From JBOFLG01 sp051657745 (GTDB lineage: Bacteria; Actinomycetota; Actinomycetes; Actinomycetales; Dermatophilaceae): a stretch of DNA of 5,919 nt. Both the position numbers and the translations under genes were made by a program. The notes below the pieces were generated by a model, which was given only the letters and a program-made list of their open reading frames with translations, searched no databases and was not told where the DNA came from. This document shows positions 1-5,776 of this stretch, one piece after another (within the stretch, counting starts at the first letter, position 1; every line of letters starts with the position of its first letter). Where the stretch lies: positions 1-5,919 of the forward strand of contig JBOFLG010000028.1 of the NCBI GenBank assembly GCA_051657745.1. The letters run 5' to 3'.

Positions 1-83
1 CGCTCCTGGTCACCGGGGTCTGGGAGAGCTTTAACCGGTGGCTTCAGACCACCCTGGTGCTCGGGTTCTCGGTGCCGTTGTGA
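1..83 (+). CDS. ccdA: CcdA-like cytochrome c biogenesis membrane protein, 3' end only
   Basis: The first complete codon is at position 3 and the frame runs 26 residues to a TGA at 81-83. The fragment begins LLVTGVWESFNRWLQ and ends in a hydrophobic FSVPL, which resembles the last transmembrane segment and tail of actinobacterial CcdA/DsbD-type thiol:disulfide transporters. That family carries electrons from cytoplasmic thioredoxin across the membrane, keeping the apocytochrome c CXXCH cysteines reduced for haem attachment. Context is the main support: ccdA usually lies just before resB and ccsB in actinobacteria, and here the stop overlaps the probable resB start as GTGA. The catalytic cysteines lie outside the window, so the assignment rests on a short tail plus synteny. 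Confidence 0.65.
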   Translation, partial: LLVTGVWESFNRWLQTTLVLGFSVPL

Positions 84-1645
84 CCACCACAACCTCGCCG
101 GCGCCATCCGTGACGGGCCCCCGGCTCGGCCCGCTCGGGTGGGCCCGCTTCGCCTGGCGGCAACTCACCAGTATGCGCACCGCGTTGGTGTTGTTGCTGC
201 TGCTTGCCCTGGCTGCAATCCCGGGGTCAGCGTTCCCGCAGCGTCGCATCGACGCGGCCCAGAGCGCCCAGTTCATCGCCGACAACCCGACGCTCGGGCG
301 GTGGCTCGACCGGCTCGGAATGTTCGACGTCTACAGCACCCCGTGGTTCGCGGCGATCTACCTGTTGCTGTTCATCTCGCTGGTTGGCTGTGTCATCCCC
401 CGCGCTCGGCTGCACTGGGTCCAGGTGCGTGCCCGGCCGCCGCGCGCTCCGCGACGCCTCGACCGGCTCGCCGCGCACAGCCAGGCCGTGGTCGACGGGC
501 CGCCGGAGGAGGTGCGTGACCGCCTCCGCTCGGTGCTGCGTGGCCGTCGCTACCGGGTGCACGCCCACGACGACACCACGCTCTCCGCAGAGAAGGGCCA
601 CCTGAAGGAAACCGGGAACCTGGTGTTTCACCTCGCCCTGCTCGGCGTGCTTGTCGGGGTGGCCTGGGGACAGCTCTTCGGGTGGCGCGCCGACGTCATC
701 GTTCCGGACGGGCAGACGGTGGCCAACACGCTCGCGCGCTACGACACATTCAGCCCGGGTGCGTTCGTCGATGTCACCGACCGCGATCCGTGGACGCTAC
801 GGCTGGACCGATTTTCGGCCGAGTTCGAGAGCCAGACCCGCGGCCGTGGCCAGTTCGGGCAGCCCCGGGACTTCGAGGCCCGCACGACGTTCACCGATGC
901 CTCCGGCGCGAGTCGCGAGCGCGTCATCCGGGTCAACCAGCCGCTCGAGACCGGGGACGGCACGGTGTACCTGCTCGGCAACGGGTACGCCCCCCGGATC
1001 ACCGTGCGGGACGCCCAGGGCGCGGTCATCTACTCGGCGGCGACCCCGTTCCTCCCGCAGGACAACTTCTACACCTCGGTCGGGGCGGTCAAGGTGCCTG
1101 GTGCGGCACCGCGCCAGTTGGGGTTCGCCGGGTTCTTCTTGCCCACCGGCGACATCGACGACGCGCTCGGGCCGCGGTCGGTCTTTCCCGACACCCTCGA
1201 CCCGCAGTTGGCGCTGACCGCGTTCGACGGAGATCTGTTCACCGACGGACGGCCGCAGTCGGTTTACTCCCTTGATACCGCGCAGATGACGCCGGTGCCG
1301 AGCCCCGACGGCGCCGACCAGTTGCGCATCCTGCTTCGCCCGGGCCAGTCCTATGCGCTGCCGGGCGGTCGCGGCTCGATCACCTTCGACGGAGTCGACC
1401 GGTTCGCCGGTTTCTCGGTGCGCACCGACCCGGGAAAGACGCTCGTCCTGGTGTCGGCGATCCTTATGCTGACCGGGCTGGTGCTGAGCCTGGTGGTGCG
1501 CCGGCGACGGGTGTTCGTGCGGGTTGGCCCTGCGGACTCCACCGGACGTACCGTGGTGTCGGTCGGCGCTCTTGCGAAGGACGACGACGAGGGGATGGCC
1601 GGCGAGGTCGCAGCCGTCCTCGCCGGACTGGAAGGACGACGATGA
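80..1645 (+). CDS. resB: ResB-family cytochrome c biogenesis protein (Ccs1)
   Basis: Predicted 521 residues. ResB/Ccs1 (ResB domain, PF05140) pairs with CcsA/CcsB in the System II haem-handling and cytochrome c synthetase complex. Hydrophobic segments lie at about residues 33-52, 89-106, 179-200 and 455-473, with a large extracytoplasmic domain of about 250 residues between the third and fourth, as is usual for the family. The stretch SAEKGHLKETGNLVFH (169-184), leading into TM3, matches the conserved ResB block, and H184 is a candidate haem-associated histidine. I chose GTG at 80 because it overlaps the upstream stop as GTGA. The longer frame from GTG at 38 would add 14 residues lying entirely over ccdA. 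No clear Shine-Dalgarno is seen, so translational coupling to ccdA is inferred. The stop overlaps the ccsB start (ATGA at 1642). The C-terminal tail after TM4 is charged and cytoplasmic. Confidence 0.93.
   Translation: MTTTTSPAPSVTGPRLGPLGWARFAWRQLTSMRTALVLLLLLALAAIPGSAFPQRRIDAAQSAQFIADNPTLGRWLDRLGMFDVYSTPWFAAIYLLLFISLVGCVIPRARLHWVQVRARPPRAPRRLDRLAAHSQAVVDGPPEEVRDRLRSVLRGRRYRVHAHDDTTLSAEKGHLKETGNLVFHLALLGVLVGVAWGQLFGWRADVIVPDGQTVANTLARYDTFSPGAFVDVTDRDPWTLRLDRFSAEFESQTRGRGQFGQPRDFEARTTFTDASGASRERVIRVNQPLETGDGTVYLLGNGYAPRITVRDAQGAVIYSAATPFLPQDNFYTSVGAVKVPGAAPRQLGFAGFFLPTGDIDDALGPRSVFPDTLDPQLALTAFDGDLFTDGRPQSVYSLDTAQMTPVPSPDGADQLRILLRPGQSYALPGGRGSITFDGVDRFAGFSVRTDPGKTLVLVSAILMLTGLVLSLVVRRRRVFVRVGPADSTGRTVVSVGALAKDDDEGMAGEVAAVLAGLEGRR
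1630..1636 (+). promoter_or_regulatory. Strong Shine-Dalgarno for ccsB inside the end of resB
   Basis: GGAAGGA lies 5 bases before the ATG at 1642, inside the last codons of resB. With the ATGA stop/start overlap it fixes the ccsB start and suggests that ccsB can recruit ribosomes itself as well as being coupled to resB translation. Confidence 0.75.
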
Positions 1646-2712
1646 ACCCCACCACGCTCGCGGAGCTCTCCAACACCGCCGTGTACTCGGCTGCCCTGGT
1701 GCTGACGTTCGCGATGATTGCGCACGCGCTCTATCTCGCTCGGGTGGCTCCGGAGCGGTCAGTTGCCGAGCTGCCGTCGCCGGAGGTCGTCGCCGATCGT
1801 GAGCTTGTCGCGGCATCCGGTAGCCCGGCGGTGCGGGCGGAGCCGGCATCCGGCGGCCCCGCTGCGGCCGACCCTGCAGCGACGGGCCTGGCGCGGACGG
1901 GTCCGGACGACGGCGCAGCGCCACCTGCCGACCCCACCGGGGGGGCGCCCGGCGCCGAGCCGCGGATAGCGCGCCAAAGCGCCGGAGTCGCACGGATGCT
2001 GACGGCGCTTGGCACTGCCCTGCTGGTCGTGGCGGTCCTCCTGCGGGCGGCCGAAGTGGGCCGCTGGCCGCTGGGCAACATGTACGAGTTCGCGCTCGTC
2101 GGTTCCATGTCGGTGCTCGTCACCTACTCCGTGTGGGCCACCCGGCGGGACCTGCGCTGGCTTGGCCTCTTCGTCGTGGGGCCCGCCCTGGTGAACCTCG
2201 GTCTGGCTATCGCGGTGTGGTATACCGACGCCAGCGAGTTGGTCCCGTCGTTGCGCTCGGTGTGGCTGGCCATCCACGTCAGCGTCGCAATCGTCGCGGT
2301 GGCGTTGTTCACCATCGGGTTCTCGCTCGGCATCCTCTACCTCGTGCAGGAGCGCCTCGAGGAGAACGGCCGCACGTCGCCGTTCATGCGCCGGATCCCC
2401 GGGGCGCGAGCTCTCGACCGGCTCACCTACAGCGTTCACGTCGTCGCCTTCCCGCTGTGGACCTTCACGGTGATCGCCGGCGCCATCTGGGCCCGCCAAG
2501 CATGGGGTGCCTACTGGAACTGGGATCCGAAGGAGGTCTGGAGTTTCGTCATCTGGGTGGTCTACGCGGCCTATCTCCACGCCCGCGCGACCACCGGGAT
2601 GAGACGCAGCGCCGCGGTGTGGATCGCGCTCGCGGGGTTCGGATGCGTCATCCTCAACTTCACCGTCGTCAACATGTTCCTGGTCGGCATGCACTCGTAC
2701 TCGGGGCTCTGA
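1642..2712 (+). CDS. ccsB: CcsB (ResC/CcsA-type) cytochrome c synthetase subunit, WWD-domain haem handler
   Basis: 356 residues, CcsA/CcsB family (Cytochrom_C_asm, PF01578), named ccsB in many actinobacteria and resC or ccsA elsewhere. With ResB it exports haem and joins it to apocytochrome c outside the membrane. The diagnostic tryptophan-rich WWD segment is at about 283-302 (AWGAYWNWDPKEVW, residues 287-300), and GNMYEF is at 145-150. Candidate haem-ligand histidines are H212 (WLAIHV), H266 (YSVHVVAF) and H351 (GMHSY). Hydrophobic segments are at about 13-34, 119-139, 147-165, 171-193, 207-234, 265-283, 301-315 and 325-349. An Ala/Pro/Gly-rich, poorly conserved-looking linker occupies about 37-115 between the first segment and the core. 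The start is supported by a strong Shine-Dalgarno and the ATGA overlap with resB. The DUF4229 gene follows after 4 bases. Confidence 0.96.
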   Translation: MNPTTLAELSNTAVYSAALVLTFAMIAHALYLARVAPERSVAELPSPEVVADRELVAASGSPAVRAEPASGGPAAADPAATGLARTGPDDGAAPPADPTGGAPGAEPRIARQSAGVARMLTALGTALLVVAVLLRAAEVGRWPLGNMYEFALVGSMSVLVTYSVWATRRDLRWLGLFVVGPALVNLGLAIAVWYTDASELVPSLRSVWLAIHVSVAIVAVALFTIGFSLGILYLVQERLEENGRTSPFMRRIPGARALDRLTYSVHVVAFPLWTFTVIAGAIWARQAWGAYWNWDPKEVWSFVIWVVYAAYLHARATTGMRRSAAVWIALAGFGCVILNFTVVNMFLVGMHSYSGL

Positions 2713-2716
2713 ACCG

Positions 2717-3010
2717 GTGGTTCGCTACACGGTTCTGCGGATCCTGGTCTTCTTCGCCTGCCTGGCGTTGCTCTGGCTGGTCGGTCTGCGCAGCGAGGGT
2801 GACGTCGTGCTGTTGGTGGTCGGCGCGGCGTTGCTGTCGGCGGTCATCTCGTTCGTCGGGCTGAAGCGGTTCCGCGAGGAGTACTCTGCCCAGCTCGCTG
2901 ACCGGTTGGAGCGCCGCGCGGGCCAGCGGCGGGAGCGTGCCGCCGCGGCACAGCGTGACAACGAGGCCGAAGATGCAGCGATCGCGCAGGACGACAGCGA
3001 ATTCCGTTGA
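2717..3010 (+). CDS. Small DUF4229-type membrane protein
   Basis: 97 residues from a GTG start 4 bases after the ccsB stop, so it is almost certainly the last gene of the cytochrome c biogenesis operon. There are two hydrophobic helices at about residues 6-24 and 29-48, then a strongly charged Arg/Glu/Ala-rich tail (about 50-97) that looks helical and cytoplasmic. The order RYTVLRILVF, short loop, second helix, then LKRFREEYSAQLADRL matches my memory of actinobacterial DUF4229 (PF14012) proteins, which are often found beside menaquinone or cytochrome c maturation genes. No catalytic motif or haem-binding CXXC is present. Function is unknown; a role in assembling or stabilising the Ccs or MenA membrane machinery is only a guess from position. 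Codon usage is normal for the window. Only a weak GGGG (2703-2706) stands as a Shine-Dalgarno, so coupled translation is likely. Confidence 0.85.
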   Translation: MVRYTVLRILVFFACLALLWLVGLRSEGDVVLLVVGAALLSAVISFVGLKRFREEYSAQLADRLERRAGQRRERAAAAQRDNEAEDAAIAQDDSEFR

Positions 3011-3037
3011 GCCGCAGCGATGGTGACAATCAGCGGC

Positions 3038-3093
3038 GATGGTGAGCGCCACGCTTTGGTCGATGATCGATGGTCAGACGGTGAGTGCCACGC
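3038..3093. repeat. Imperfect 17-base direct repeat at the menA 3' end
   Basis: Bases 3038-3054 (GATGGTGAGCGCCACGC) and 3077-3093 (GACGGTGAGTGCCACGC) match at 15 of 17 positions and are 39 bases apart. The second copy covers the last codons of menA (VALTV, read on the - strand). The first lies in the gap between the convergent DUF4229 and menA genes. CGATGGT also recurs near 3018, 3037 and 3068. The short palindrome TCGATGATCGA is at 3060-3070. I see no GC-rich hairpin followed by a T run on either strand, so no intrinsic terminator can be called. The repeat may be a small tandem duplication of the menA tail. Confidence 0.5.
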
Positions 3094-3949
3094 CGAGGGC
3101 GATGAACGCCGCGTAGCCGATCTCGTAGCCCCCGGTCGCGGCGAGCACCGGCACCAGCGCTGACCCGGTGGTGCCAGCCTGGACCACTCGCAGGCCGCGC
3201 CACGCGAGCGGTAGCGCGAGGGCACCCACCCACGCGACATGCTCGATCGCACCCATCACCAGCAGCGCGGCCACCGAAGTGCCGACCAGCCCCTGGTACA
3301 GCCACCGAGTGCCGGCGTCGCCGAGACGCACCGCAAGAGTGCGCTTGCCGTGCTGTGCGTCGGTGGGAATGTCGCGAAGATTGTTGGCCACCAGGATCGC
3401 TGTGGCGATCGACCCGACACCCACCGCGGCAGCCAGCCCGAACCAGGACACCGCACGTGCCTGGGTGTACTCGGTGCCGAGGGTGGCGACCAGACCGAAG
3501 AACACGAAGACGTACACCTCGCCCAGGCCGCGGTACCCGTAGGGGTTCGAGCCGCCGGTGTACCGCCATCCTGCTACCACCGCCAGCGCCCCCACCGGGA
3601 GCATCAGCCAGGCCTGGGCCAGCGCGACCAGGGCGAGACCAGCCAGCCCGGCCGCCCCAAACGCACACACCGCGGCGAGCAGCACCTGCCGCGGGCGGGC
3701 CAACCGCTGACCGACCAGCCGCACCGGACCGACCCGGGCCTCGTCGGTGCCGCGCACCCCATCGGAGTAGTCGTTGGCATAGTTGACACCGACCTGGAGG
3801 GCGAGCGCGACGAACAGCGCGAGCAGCGCGAGCACGGCATCCGCGTCGCTGGATCGCCCAGCCGCCGCCGTGCCGATGAGGACCGGCGCGACCGCTGCCG
3901 GTAAAGTGCGCGGGCGGGCGCCCTGCACCCACTGGTCGAACGAGGCCAT
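3074..3949 (-). CDS. menA: 1,4-dihydroxy-2-naphthoate polyprenyltransferase
   Basis: 291 residues, UbiA superfamily, the usual length for MenA. It joins a polyprenyl chain to 1,4-dihydroxy-2-naphthoate at the membrane, releasing CO2 and pyrophosphate and giving demethylmenaquinone. The first Asp-rich motif is NYANDYSDGVRGTDE (residues 56-70; N56, D60, D63, D69) and the second is NNLRDIPTDAQHGKRTLAVR (189-208; N190, D193, D197, K202). These bind the Mg-prenyl diphosphate. The N-terminus ASFDQWVQGARPRTLPAAV and the YTGG turn (130-133) are typical of MenA rather than UbiA or CtaB. Around eight to nine hydrophobic segments fill the rest. The ATG lies 6 bases after the stop of the upstream PLDc_N-type gene with no good Shine-Dalgarno between, so the two are probably co-transcribed and coupled. 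The gene converges on the ccs operon. Confidence 0.95.
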   Translation of the reverse strand: MASFDQWVQGARPRTLPAAVAPVLIGTAAAGRSSDADAVLALLALFVALALQVGVNYANDYSDGVRGTDEARVGPVRLVGQRLARPRQVLLAAVCAFGAAGLAGLALVALAQAWLMLPVGALAVVAGWRYTGGSNPYGYRGLGEVYVFVFFGLVATLGTEYTQARAVSWFGLAAAVGVGSIATAILVANNLRDIPTDAQHGKRTLAVRLGDAGTRWLYQGLVGTSVAALLVMGAIEHVAWVGALALPLAWRGLRVVQAGTTGSALVPVLAATGGYEIGYAAFIALGVALTV

Positions 3950-3955
3950 CGGTGC

Positions 3956-4210
3956 TCAGATCTGGCCGAGGAAGTCGGGGTCGTCGTCGGGGCCGCGCGG
4001 ACCCCGGGGAGGTGCGAGCGGACGAGGGCGGCGTCGGGGCCGGCCGGCACACAGCCAGGCCGCCGGCCCAACCACCGGGAACAGCAAGATGAGGATCAGC
4101 CAGGCGATCTTCGGCAGGTGCTGCACGCGGGCGTCGTCGGTCTGGATGGTGTCGACCACGCAGTAGACGGTGAGCGCCAGACTGAGCAGCACGGGGACAT
4201 AGCGCAGCAC
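3956..4210 (-). CDS. Small PLDc_N-type membrane protein
   Basis: 84 residues from GTG at 4210. Two hydrophobic helices (about 4-22 and 34-55) carry the pattern of the phospholipase D nuclease N-terminal domain (PLDc_N, PF13396): a short polar loop with VVDTIQTDD, then LPKIAWLILILLFPVVGPAAW and a basic stop. The tail (about 57-84) is Arg/Pro-rich and ends in PDDDPDFLGQI, an acidic DDDPxFL ending I associate with actinobacterial members. No HKD catalytic motif is present, so this is not a phospholipase or nuclease; the domain name only reflects its fusion partners in other proteins. It is the first gene of a - strand operon with menA (6-base gap) and is divergent from menE. A membrane scaffold or regulatory role in menaquinone synthesis is possible but unsupported by sequence. 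Confidence 0.85.
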   Translation of the reverse strand: MLRYVPVLLSLALTVYCVVDTIQTDDARVQHLPKIAWLILILLFPVVGPAAWLCAGRPRRRPRPLAPPRGPRGPDDDPDFLGQI

Positions 4211-4218
4211 GCCGCCAT

Positions 4219-4224
4219 CTTCCC
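4219..4224 (-). promoter_or_regulatory. Shine-Dalgarno for the PLDc_N-type gene
   Basis: On the - strand GGGAAG lies 8 bases before the GTG at 4210. This supports that GTG over the nearby out-of-frame ATG at 4218. It also means that this transcript has a leader and must start at or beyond about 4225, inside the 34-base divergent gap or within the menE coding region. Confidence 0.6.
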
Positions 4225-4232
4225 ACGCTCCC

Positions 4233-4238
4233 TAGGAT
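4233..4238 (+). promoter_or_regulatory. Candidate -10 element of menE, implying a leaderless transcript
   Basis: TAGGAT fits the actinobacterial TAnnnT -10 pattern. Six bases (GAGCGG) separate it from the A of the menE ATG at 4245, the spacing expected if transcription starts at the start codon. No convincing -35 is seen about 17 bases upstream. The same bases also contain AGGA (4234-4237), which would serve as a Shine-Dalgarno 7 bases before the ATG if transcription starts further upstream, so the two readings compete. Confidence 0.4.
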
Positions 4239-4244
4239 GAGCGG

Positions 4245-5444
4245 ATGCAGGTCGAGCCCCTGGCGGTCCCGCCGGGTCGCGCCGCCACCGGAATCCTCCC
4301 GCGGCTGTCCCTCGCCCTGCGGGGTGAGCGGCCGGTCGCTCCGCACGCGGCATCCGACCCAGTTCCGGCGGAGGTGGGCTCGGCGGAACCGGTGGGCCTG
4401 CCCGCTGACCTCGCGGTGGTCGTCGGGACATCCGGGAGCACCGGTCGGCCGAAGCTCGCGCTCCTCACCACAGCGGCGCTTGACGCGAGTGCCCGAGCCA
4501 CGCACGCTCGCCTCGGCGGCCCGGGTCAGTGGCTGCTCGCGCTCCCGGCCCACCACATCGCCGGGCTGCAGGTGCTGGTGCGTTCGCTGCACGCCGACAC
4601 CCGACCGGTGGCGCTCCCGGCCGGCCGGTTCACGGCATCCGGGTTCGCCGCCGCTGCGGCTCGCCTCGAACCGGGTCTGCGGCACTACACCGCCCTGGTG
4701 CCGACCCAGCTCGCGCGGCTTGTTGATGACGCTGACGGGGTGCGGGCGCTCGGTGCGTTCGACGCGGTCCTCGTCGGCGGCGCCGCAATGCCGTTCTGGT
4801 TGAGCCGCCGCGCGCTCGCGGCCGGGGTCGCCGTGGTGCCGACGTACGGGTCGAGCGAGACCGCCGGCGGGTGCGTGTACGCGGGCCGGCCGCTGGACGG
4901 AGCCCGGCATGCGCTCGACCCGGACGGCCGGGTGCGGCTCGGCGGCGCGACGATCGCGCATGGCTACCTCGGCCGGCCCGCGCTGACCACGGAGGCATTT
5001 AGTGCCGACGCCGACGGCACCCGGTGGTTCCGGACCGACGACGTCGGCCGGGTCGACGCTGCCGGCGTGCTGCACATCGACGGCAGGGTGGACGACGTCA
5101 TCGTCACCGGGGGTCTCAAGGTCGCACCGCGAGTGGTCGAGGATGCCGTGGCGATGGCGGTTCCCGAGGTCCGCGAGGTGCTCGCCGTGGGAGTCCCCGA
5201 CGCCGAGTGGGGCCAGGTCGTGGGGGTGCTGGTCGTGCTCGACCCGGATGCCGCTAACGGCGGGCCGGGGCGGCTCGCCGGTGCCGAGATTCGGGCGCGG
5301 TTGCGGGGGTCAGTGCCGGCCCACGTCCTGCCCCGTCGGGTTCGGACGGTGGCGGCCTTTCCGGTGCGCGGGCCGGGCAAGCCGGACCGGACGGCGGCGG
5401 CTGTCCTCCTCGCCGGCGGACCGGACACCACCGACAGTGTCTGA
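4245..5444 (+). CDS. menE: o-Succinylbenzoate--CoA ligase
   Basis: 399 residues, ANL (AMP-binding) superfamily. It activates o-succinylbenzoate with ATP and CoA to OSB-CoA, the substrate of MenB in menaquinone synthesis, in the cytoplasm. Motifs in order: P-loop TSGSTGRPK (62-70), YGSSETAGG (201-209, with E205), RWFRTDD (260-266), GRVDDVIVTGGLKVAP (280-295, the hinge and A8 region) and the C-terminal catalytic lysine in RGPGKPDR (375-382, K379). All key residues are intact. It is shorter than generic acyl-CoA ligases because the N-terminal part before the P-loop is only about 60 residues, as I recall for actinobacterial MenE. Neighbouring menA supports MenE over other ANL ligases. ATG 4245 is preferred to the out-of-frame ATG at 4237. 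It is divergent from the PLDc_N-menA operon. Confidence 0.93.
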   Translation: MQVEPLAVPPGRAATGILPRLSLALRGERPVAPHAASDPVPAEVGSAEPVGLPADLAVVVGTSGSTGRPKLALLTTAALDASARATHARLGGPGQWLLALPAHHIAGLQVLVRSLHADTRPVALPAGRFTASGFAAAAARLEPGLRHYTALVPTQLARLVDDADGVRALGAFDAVLVGGAAMPFWLSRRALAAGVAVVPTYGSSETAGGCVYAGRPLDGARHALDPDGRVRLGGATIAHGYLGRPALTTEAFSADADGTRWFRTDDVGRVDAAGVLHIDGRVDDVIVTGGLKVAPRVVEDAVAMAVPEVREVLAVGVPDAEWGQVVGVLVVLDPDAANGGPGRLAGAEIRARLRGSVPAHVLPRRVRTVAAFPVRGPGKPDRTAAAVLLAGGPDTTDSV

Positions 5445-5457
5445 TAGATCTGTAGGC

Positions 5458-5709
5458 ATGAATCGCACGACGATTGCTATCAAGGCCGAGACGTGCACGC
5501 GGATCACGGCGGGCGCGGACAGCGAGTCGATGACGATCGACGCGTTCCTGCAGGCACTCCTCGACGAGTACGAGCAGGGCCGGTTCTGGGCGTCGTTCCG
5601 CGACCTGACTCCCGAGTCCTACACCGCCGCCGTGATCAGCGACGGAGATGCTCTCGACGAGGGCTACGCCATCGAGGACCGGGTGGTCGCCATCCATGAA
5701 CGCTGCTGA
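5458..5709 (+). CDS. Small antitoxin-like protein (possible ribbon-helix-helix type)
   Basis: 83 residues, starting 13 bases after the menE stop. The N-terminus RTTIAIKAETCTRI looks like the DNA-contacting strand of a ribbon-helix-helix fold. It is followed by a helix-turn-helix-like stretch (SMTIDAFLQALLDEYEQGRFW, about 24-44), a pattern common in VapB/MazE-type antitoxins (x-TIxV-x-ET...LLDEYE..RFW). The acidic tail (about 61-76, DGDALDEGYAIED) would be the part that wraps a toxin. Codon usage is high-GC at third positions like the flanking genes, so the gene looks real. There is no strong Shine-Dalgarno; TAGG sits 3 bases before the ATG. It may be read through from menE. No recognisable MazF, VapC or other toxin follows within the window. 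The family assignment is by pattern, not by search; it could instead be a stand-alone small regulator. Confidence 0.7.
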   Translation: MNRTTIAIKAETCTRITAGADSESMTIDAFLQALLDEYEQGRFWASFRDLTPESYTAAVISDGDALDEGYAIEDRVVAIHERC

Positions 5710-5776
5710 CGTCGACCGAGAGGGGCACGACGTGACGGCCGTGGTCCAGGTCATCGCCACGCTGATCGGTGGGTGA
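5696..5776 (+). CDS. Possible 26-residue ORF overlapping the antitoxin-like gene
   Basis: ATG at 5696 overlaps the preceding gene by 14 bases in another frame and reads MNAADVDREGHDVTAVVQVI and so on to a TGA at 5774-5776. 22 of 26 codons end in G or C. The overlap is the arrangement expected of a toxin gene after its antitoxin, but the product is far too short for MazF (about 110 residues) or VapC (about 130) and shows neither family's start motif. There is no Shine-Dalgarno. It may be a chance frame or the remnant of a lost partner. Confidence 0.2.
   Translation: MNAADVDREGHDVTAVVQVIATLIGG

Noticed and set aside
38..79. A longer resB start at GTG 38
   Set aside because: It adds 14 non-conserved-looking residues lying wholly over the ccdA tail, while GTG 80 gives the usual 4-base stop/start overlap.
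797..1993. A 398-codon - strand open frame antisense to resB and ccsB
   Set aside because: The product is Arg/Pro/Ala-rich with no motif, and it lies opposite two genes with clear conserved family blocks. Long antisense frames are expected in DNA this GC-rich.
1759..2694. A 311-codon - strand frame opposite ccsB
   Set aside because: It is rich in His, Arg, Asp and Pro from complementing transmembrane codons and lacks any domain. ccsB on the other strand carries the WWD motif.
3011..3073. A bidirectional terminator between the convergent operons
   Set aside because: Only 4- to 5-base stems (such as GGCG...CGCC at 3035-3050 and TCGAT-G-ATCGA at 3060-3070) are present, with no T run on either side.
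4237..4803. A start at ATG 4237 giving a 188-codon + frame over menE
   Set aside because: The product is Arg/Ser/Cys/Pro-rich with no motif. The overlapping frame from ATG 4245 has all ANL-ligase motifs.
3030..5075. A 681-codon - strand frame spanning menA, the PLDc_N-type gene and most of menE
   Set aside because: It reads through menA and the PLDc_N-type gene out of frame and through menE in antisense. Those genes have intact motifs and starts, and the long product is low-complexity Arg/Gly/Pro sequence.
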